Below are positions 7,266 to 11,588 of a DNA stretch of 11,588 nucleotides, one piece after another. The position numbers and the translations under genes are program-made. Position 1 is the first letter of the stretch. Every line of letters starts with the position of its first letter. Below the pieces are notes generated by a model. It did not search any database. It was given only the letters and a program-made list of their open reading frames with translations, and was not told where the DNA came from. The stretch is from Phoronis ovalis (Eukaryota; Phoronida; Phoronidae): positions 1 through 11,588 of the forward strand of contig JAOXYB010052001.1 of NCBI GenBank assembly GCA_028565635.1, given 5' to 3'.

Positions 7266-9240
7266 CTGAAATACAGTAGTAGTAACATCAAATTTTGAAA
7301 GAAAATAAAATCCAGCTTACTTTTGGAAGTTTTCAGAGAGCGACATCCCAAAACAATGCCACACACTGTGTCTATTAAACTTCAATTTTCACAGAAACTA
7401 TAAGAATAACTGAAGGCCATTTTTGGCAATTATAAAGAGACATGCTGAAGCCATGTGGGTCACTGAACTGTATTACAAAGGAAGAACTGGAGAAATTATA
7501 TCTCTCCAAAACTTTGAAACTTTTCTGAAACAGTTTGACAGTTAGAATGCATGCTTTCAGTAGTAGGTCCCCTGGTACTCAAAAGAGGGGAGCTATGTCT
7601 AGCCAGCTCAAAACCTCTGAATGCTCATCTCCAAGTTCAGAATTGTTAAATATAGTTACACTCAATGTTTTTCAATTTCATATGGGGCTTAGCTTAATAT
7701 AACAGTAATGAGACCAGATCCAACTTTTAAGGTGATGAGTACTGAGCAGCACAATTTATTGGAACTATAAACTGCTTGTCAAATTTTGAATAGTTAAATG
7801 AAAATATGACACAGCAAAAGTATACTTTTTTGGAATTGAAGCAATTTGAAAACTATGAACATTTACTTTTCCTCTCTGACACATGATTAACGTCAATTTA
7901 GGAGTGTTTTGCTTGTTATTGTTTAAAGCTGAACCACTCCATTTCTTCCATTCTCCATTTCAGTATCTCTTTATGTACTTTCACATACTACACAAAGCAC
8001 TTCCCCTAACACAACTTGTATAATAAATGACAGATTAAGCCTAAATGTGTAAAACTGATCAGCTACCTCTTCTTTTAGTTTGTTGTATTCGTCAATTGCA
8101 AACTGATATTTAGGTGATGTAATTCCAAACAGCCAGGCAAGTTTTTCTCCACAAAAATCAGCAGCTGTGAACAAATAATACAAAACCTATGGCATATGTC
8201 TTAATTAATATAAATCAATATTAAAATAGCTGAACCAAGTTGACTGAAGGATAAACTCACAGAAATAACAATGCTACAGCCATTTAGCAAATACAATGAA
8301 AGCCCTGTGTGCCTTATGACACTAATAGACAGGTTTCTAAATCTGTTTTCATTTTAATAATTTTATTGGTTTATAGCTTTATATTAGATACAAGTTTTAA
8401 ACTTTGCATTTGCTTTAGGTATAAACGTAAAGGTGCAAGTGCATTGTAGTCTGAAATGGTATTTGCATATCATAAAGAAAGTGCCTTATGGACCCATCTT
8501 TGTGACACTAAAAAACCATTTTGGCTAACACACCTTTGTTAGTGAATGTAAGACACTACTGTCACTGGTTGTTTGCATGGCACTGAACCAGTTATAAGAA
8601 TTATAGCAAAATTATACTTTTTCACAAAATTTTAACTATGTGCCATTACCTCCCAATGCTTTAGCTGCTGTATATACTGTGTAATACCAAAACCAAGGAA
8701 TCCATGTCAGTGTTTTCTAGAAATGAAAATGTTAAATAGTTGGTAAAATCACTACTAATACTGGCATAATATAGTTAAAGTGAAATTCTATCTTTCAACC
8801 AAACTTCTGATGTATATTACCAAATGAAAAGGTACCATTGTTTAGGCAAGAACACTAGGGAGCTTTGCCAATCACTGGTTATGATGATTAGTGTAAAATC
8901 TTACAATGCATTCAAAATATGGCTACCTGTGATAGCATGATCCATCCTGATCCACATAAAATTTTAATAATTTTTAGATCATTATTCTGAAATTCCGAAG
9001 GCCAGAAATCTATCTTTTGTTCCACTCCGTCATACATCTTAGAATTTATTAATATATCCTAAATAGCTTAGTAATAATTACTGGATCAACAGGAGGTGGC
9101 TTTGAGTCCTCTTCCTCTTCTTCATCTGTTGAATATTCTTCTAAAGTATCACCATTAACAAAATGAATAATTCTACGAGGAACTTTCTTCTTTTTTCCTT
9201 TTTCCATATATAATGGAACATCAGAGAACTCTGGCTGTGG
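7143..9240 (-). CDS. FAM177A1: FAM177 family protein, four exons, first coding exon not found
   Basis: Exons in transcription order: 9240-9082, 8716-8650, 8164-8067, 7265-7143. All introns are GT-AG and one frame gives 148 residues. The family core is clear: KKKKVPRRIIHFVNGDTLEE (residues 16-35), EYSTDEEEEED, VDP, then TLTW, a hydrophobic aromatic stretch (about 57-75), DFCGEKLAWLFGI, SPKYQFAIDEY and a Glu-rich coiled tail. Human FAM177A1 has PRRVIHFVSGETMEEYSTDE and STPKYQYAIDEY at the same places. The human protein is reported at the Golgi; its molecular role is poorly known. The exon at 9240 opens at a good acceptor (CTTTGCAG) in phase 0, so a start exon should lie upstream; the first in-frame ATG inside it is codon 12. 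The gene converges on the bestrophin gene. The introns (365, 485 and 801 bases) show no other gene. Confidence 0.93.
8067..8164 (-). CDS. FAM177A1: FAM177 exon with GEK and SPKYQ motifs
   Basis: The acceptor is TTCACAG ending at 8165 and the donor is GAAGAG|GTAGCT at 8066. Two bases complete Ala, then 32 codons: ADFCGEKLAWLFGI, TSPKYQFAIDEY and NKLKEE. This is the most conserved C-terminal block of the family (human GEKIASVLGI and TPKYQYAIDEY). Confidence 0.93.
8650..8716 (-). CDS. FAM177A1: FAM177 exon, hydrophobic segment
   Basis: The acceptor is TTTCTAG ending at 8717 and the donor is GGAG|GTAATG at 8649. The exon is 67 bases: KTLTWIPWFWYYTVYTAAKA then LG, with one base left over. VDP-KTLTW across the junction matches human VDPTKLTW, which confirms this short exon. 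The aromatic stretch could sit in or on a membrane. Confidence 0.88.
9082..9240 (-). CDS. FAM177A1: FAM177 exon with PRRIIHFV core
   Basis: The acceptor is TTTGCAG at 9247-9241 and the donor is GATCCA|GTAATT at 9081. It has 53 codons, phase 0 at both ends, from PQPEFSDVPLYMEKGKKKK to PPPVDP. It holds a basic run (KGKKKK), the PRRIIHFV core and the acidic STDEEEEEED stretch. The reading frame stays open a little further upstream without an ATG, which supports a spliced start. Confidence 0.92.
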
Positions 9241-9313
9241 CTGCAAAGTAGGTAACAAATTAATAGTAATGATTTTATAAAATAATTTGAATCCAGTGAA
9301 ACCTCGAGATGAA

Positions 9314-9590
9314 TAGATTTGCTCAAGTCCCTATGAACTTAAAAAAAAAAAAAAAATTTATGTTTTAATATTTCTCTTTTTTATGTGTTTTACATCAGTG
9401 TTTTTAATTATCTCGAAAAATTTTTTTTTTTTACTATCATATATATGTGGACGGCAAACACCCAACATATATATGATAGCAAAAAAAAAAAAAAAATTCG
9501 AGATAATTAAAAACACTGATGTAAAAGACATAAAAAAGAGAATTAAACATATTTTTTTTTTTTAAGTTCACAAGGACTTGAGCAAGTCTA
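9314..9590. repeat. 277 bp foldback with homopolymer-rich arms
   Basis: Two arms of about 130 bases flank a 16-base loop (9449-9464). Matching blocks include TTGCTCAAGTCC with its complement near 9573-9587, the CATCAGTGTTTTTAATTATC block (9395-9414) and CTATCATATATATGT beside the loop. Differences are mostly run-length changes in poly-A and poly-T. Weaker pairing extends a little beyond both ends. It sits 74 bases upstream of the first identified FAM177 exon, so probably in that gene's first intron. Confidence 0.85.
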
Positions 9591-9902
9591 CAAGATGAAC
9601 ACTGCCACTGAGTAGGCAACACCCAAGGTGTGATGGCAAAATCTATCATCTGGCATGATTAATGTGTTCCATTTAGTTCTTGAAGTACTATAAATTCTAT
9701 TACTTTGTCATTAAATTTGGTTTTTATTTCTATTATATCAATATGGCATTATTATAAGCACAAGGTAAATGAAGAAAACATTCAGCAGTTGACGCAAACT
9801 TTTAAAATATTAATATTGCTGCATTGAAATTAGAAAATTAATCAGAAAGAAGATGGCAGCTTACATGATGCTGATACAAATGGCATACCATTGCATGAGA
9901 CT
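9591..9902. other. Non-coding stretch between foldback and minisatellite
   Basis: No supported exon. A possible minus-strand mini-exon with a good donor (9891-9865) is discussed in the findings. AAGATGGCAGC at 9851-9860 resembles a YY1 site. Confidence 0.4.
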
Positions 9903-10167
9903 GCCATGTTAAAAATTGCAATCCGAAAATTTATTTGCAAAAGATGCACCCTATGGTAAAAAATCCTAGAAATATACACCCAAATGTACACCCTATGGCA
10001 ATACCAGTAAACAAAATCCTGGATATTTTCCATCACAAAATGCGACACCTTGCAGTAAATATTCATTTATTGAAAATATAAACCCCATGGTTAAATTTAT
10101 TTGCAAAAAACACACCCCATGATAAAGTGTGTTAAATATACATGAAAATAATACCTCATGGTAAAAG
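9903..10167. repeat. Degenerate minisatellite with CACCCYATGGTAAA-like core
   Basis: Variants of ACACCCYATGGTAAA recur near 9947, 9988, 10045, 10081, 10112 and 10151, with a weaker one at 9903; spacing is roughly 30 to 55 bases. Two units also share TTATTTGCAAAA in front (near 9931 and 10097). The array is old and irregular. Open frames across it on the minus strand only reflect the repeats. Confidence 0.55.
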
Positions 10168-10392
10168 TGAAGGCTGAAAAAGGGGGATTCATATATACAG
10201 TCACTGTCAATGACCAATGAGTTCGTCTTCCATTATGCCCTTAGCATAGTAAGTGTTTGAACTGGGCTTCACACCCCCACCAAAAAATACCTTGAGTACC
10301 GCCCCGGGCTGAACATACAGTATCTAGTTAATGCTACTACTATTAAATAATATTTAAAATTATGACTGTTTAAAGCCTAAAATTACCTGGGG
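10168..10392. other. Non-coding stretch before dispersed element copy 2
   Basis: Nothing recognisable beyond a small GC patch near 10290-10312. Confidence 0.5.
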
Positions 10393-10690
10393 GGTCCGAC
10401 TCAAATATATTACTGGCACATTTTTCAGTTTTACATTTATTTTAATGAAATTTGTTTAATAGATTAGCAAAACATTAAGAATTAACATTGAGAATTAAGG
10501 TGAAAATTGTCTCAGGGTTTTTGCTGCTGCGGTGTTTCCTGCATAAACACTATGGACGCAACTACAATGCGTTTTACAAGTACAACTTTTCTATATTTTA
10601 CCGAAAAATGTAACCCTAATTCCTAAATGTGTAACGCGCATTAACGTGCTTTGTTCTGAAAAACGATCCTTTTTACGCGTTTTTGTTCAC
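10393..10690. repeat. Dispersed element copy 2, inverted relative to copy 1, one end missing
   Basis: It opens with GGTCCGACTCA (10393-10403), the same terminus as the right end of the element at 601-1027, and runs in the opposite orientation. Similarity lasts until the TTTTTACGCGTTTTTGTTC block near 10670-10688 and then stops, so the second terminus is lost or too diverged. The LINE lies about 95 bases beyond. It has no coding capacity. Confidence 0.55.
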
Positions 10691-10694
10691 TCAC

Positions 10695-10712
10695 ATCTTG
10701 TCTTGTCTTGTC
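10695..10712. repeat. Short TCTTG tandem repeat
   Basis: Three TCTTG units followed by TCT, between dispersed element copy 2 and the LINE tail. Confidence 0.6.
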
Positions 10713-10782
10713 TGGTTAATTGGCTGTACGCAAGATGCATCACACCAATTTCTTTAAAATGTCTGCTGACGAGTGGTCATAA

Positions 10783-11530
10783 TTTTTTTTTTTTATATAC
10801 ATTTAATTTACACAGTATCAGAGTCACAAGAGCGCAGGTGGTCCAAGACCTGGTCCTTGAAAGTGGGGAGATCCGTGACGGTCCTCAACCGAGAGGGAAG
10901 GGAGTTCCAGTCACGGGTAGTGTTTGGGAGGAATGATTTTTGGCGGAAGTGAGTTTTATGGGGAGATTGGGGGATGAGGTTAGAGACCGAACCTCTGGTC
11001 CACCGTTTTGTGCCTCCCGCTGTGGGGCTATATGTGGTCGGCACATATTGGTTGTACAGAAGCTTGTGGAAGAACACCATCCTATTAAGGGTACGCCTGG
11101 TCTTAAGACTGTCCCAGCCCAGCTCGTCCAGCATGGCACTGACACTGGCGTGAGTGTCGGCATTCGGGTTGTGCTTAATGCCCATCACAAAGCGGTCCGC
11201 CTTTCTCTGTACACGCTCGAGTTTGTTTGAGCACGATATGTGTGGGGGATCCCATACAACACCACCGTACTCGAGAATGGGGCGTACCATGGTGCTGTAA
11301 AGTTTCTCCTTGAGGGGGCGAGGGCTTTTGGTGAGATTTCTTTCCAAGAAGGAGAGATCACCAGTGGCCTTGCAGCTGACAGAGTGGACTTGGGTACACC
11401 ATGAAAGACTACTGTTTAGTGTGACTCCCAGGTAGGAGTGACCTAGGACATTCTCAAGTCTATTGTTGGACATATAATACTCGGGCTCGGGAGGGCTGGC
11501 ACGAGTAGAGGTAGTCCTAGCTTTATGACC
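10783..11530 (-). mobile_element. 5'-truncated non-LTR retrotransposon (LINE), 3' end
   Basis: On the minus strand it holds the C-terminal part of a LINE ORF2, a stop at 10810-10808, a very short 3' UTR and a 12-base A-tail (T run at 10783-10794 on the plus strand). It is visibly richer in GC than its surroundings, as expected for a recent insertion. Endonuclease and catalytic reverse-transcriptase motifs are absent, so it is truncated and non-mobile. The 7-base GGTCATA at 10775-10781 recurs at 11558-11564 and may be the target duplication. Confidence 0.8.
10808..11530 (-). pseudogene. C-terminal fragment of LINE reverse transcriptase (Jockey/CR1-like)
   Basis: The frame is open from a TAG at 11533-11531 down to TAA at 10810-10808; the first ATG is at 11473, but this is the end of a longer protein, not a real start. 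Recognisable blocks in order: SYLGVTLNSSLSW, RPILEYGGVVWDP, LERVQRKADRFV, SVSAMLDELGWDSLKTRR, SFLPNTTRDWNSLPSR. These follow the polymerase domain in Jockey/CR1-like ORF2 proteins. No YADD box is present, so there is no catalytic site. No frameshift or internal stop breaks the roughly 240 codons that remain, which suggests recent insertion. Confidence 0.85.
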
Positions 11531-11564
11531 CTACTATGTAGCCCTACGGCTACGTAGGGTCATA
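11524..11564. repeat. Hairpin at the 5' side of the LINE fragment
   Basis: TATGACCCTAC (11524-11534) pairs with GTAGGGTCATA (11554-11564), and inside it GTAGCC (11538-11543) pairs with GGCTAC (11548-11553), with a 3-base bulge (TAT) on the left side and a CTAC loop. It contains the in-frame stop that ends the LINE frame. It may be the LINE/target junction, an older element that the LINE hit, or part of another repeat cut off by the window end. Confidence 0.7.
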
Positions 11565-11588
11565 GTTCATAGAATGCAAATATGTGGA

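Noticed and set aside
9383-9649. Open frames on both strands across the 9314-9590 foldback
   Set aside because: Poly-Lys and poly-Phe stretches from homopolymer runs; the foldback explains them.
9842-10217. Two overlapping minus-strand open frames of about 74 codons
   Set aside because: They lie on the degenerate minisatellite and repeat the same words; no family likeness.
10214-10240. Minus-strand ATG giving MEDELIGH as FAM177 first exon
   Set aside because: A stop follows after eight codons, and the only nearby GT (ATTG|GTCATT) is a poor donor in phase 1, while the next exon needs phase 0.
10646-11230. Plus-strand open frames opposite the LINE
   Set aside because: They are antisense shadows of the GC-rich LINE frame, without similarity to known proteins.
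1-11588. CRISPR arrays, tRNA or rRNA genes, operons
   Set aside because: No regular repeat-spacer pattern, no cloverleaf or rRNA core sequence was seen, and the genes are spliced eukaryotic genes.

Overview
This window looks like AT-rich nuclear DNA from an invertebrate animal. The genes are split by many short GT-AG introns of about 250 to 800 bases. The encoded families (bestrophin, FAM177) are animal families, and the intergenic DNA holds foldback elements, a short inverted-repeat element family and a non-LTR retrotransposon fragment. A marine invertebrate such as a mollusc is plausible, but I cannot fix the phylum. Nothing suggests bacteria, archaea, a virus or an organelle.

Layout. Positions 1-1147 contain no recognised exon; they hold a 26-base poly-C tract and a roughly 430 bp element with short terminal inverted repeats (601-1027). 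Positions 1148-4771, plus strand, carry eight exons of a bestrophin chloride-channel gene. They encode about 420 residues, from the channel neck to the stop codon, and the first 60 or so residues lie upstream of the window. Positions 4772-7142 lie between two convergent genes and include a 129 bp near-perfect palindrome (5328-5456). Positions 7143-9240, minus strand, carry four exons of a FAM177 family gene, complete at the C-terminus; its first coding exon was not identified. Upstream of it lie a 277 bp foldback (9314-9590), a degenerate minisatellite (about 9903-10167), a second copy of the 601-1027 element family in opposite orientation (10393-10690), and the GC-richer 3' end of a LINE on the minus strand (10783 to about 11530), followed by a small hairpin.

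The two genes are tail to tail with about 2.4 kb between their stop codons. Nothing shows that they work together: one encodes a calcium-gated anion channel and the other a small Golgi-associated protein. I found no new biological system. The more unusual points are the bestrophin substitutions next to the calcium clasp, an apparent intron shift, the two long foldbacks beside the genes, and the inverted pair of dispersed elements flanking the locus.
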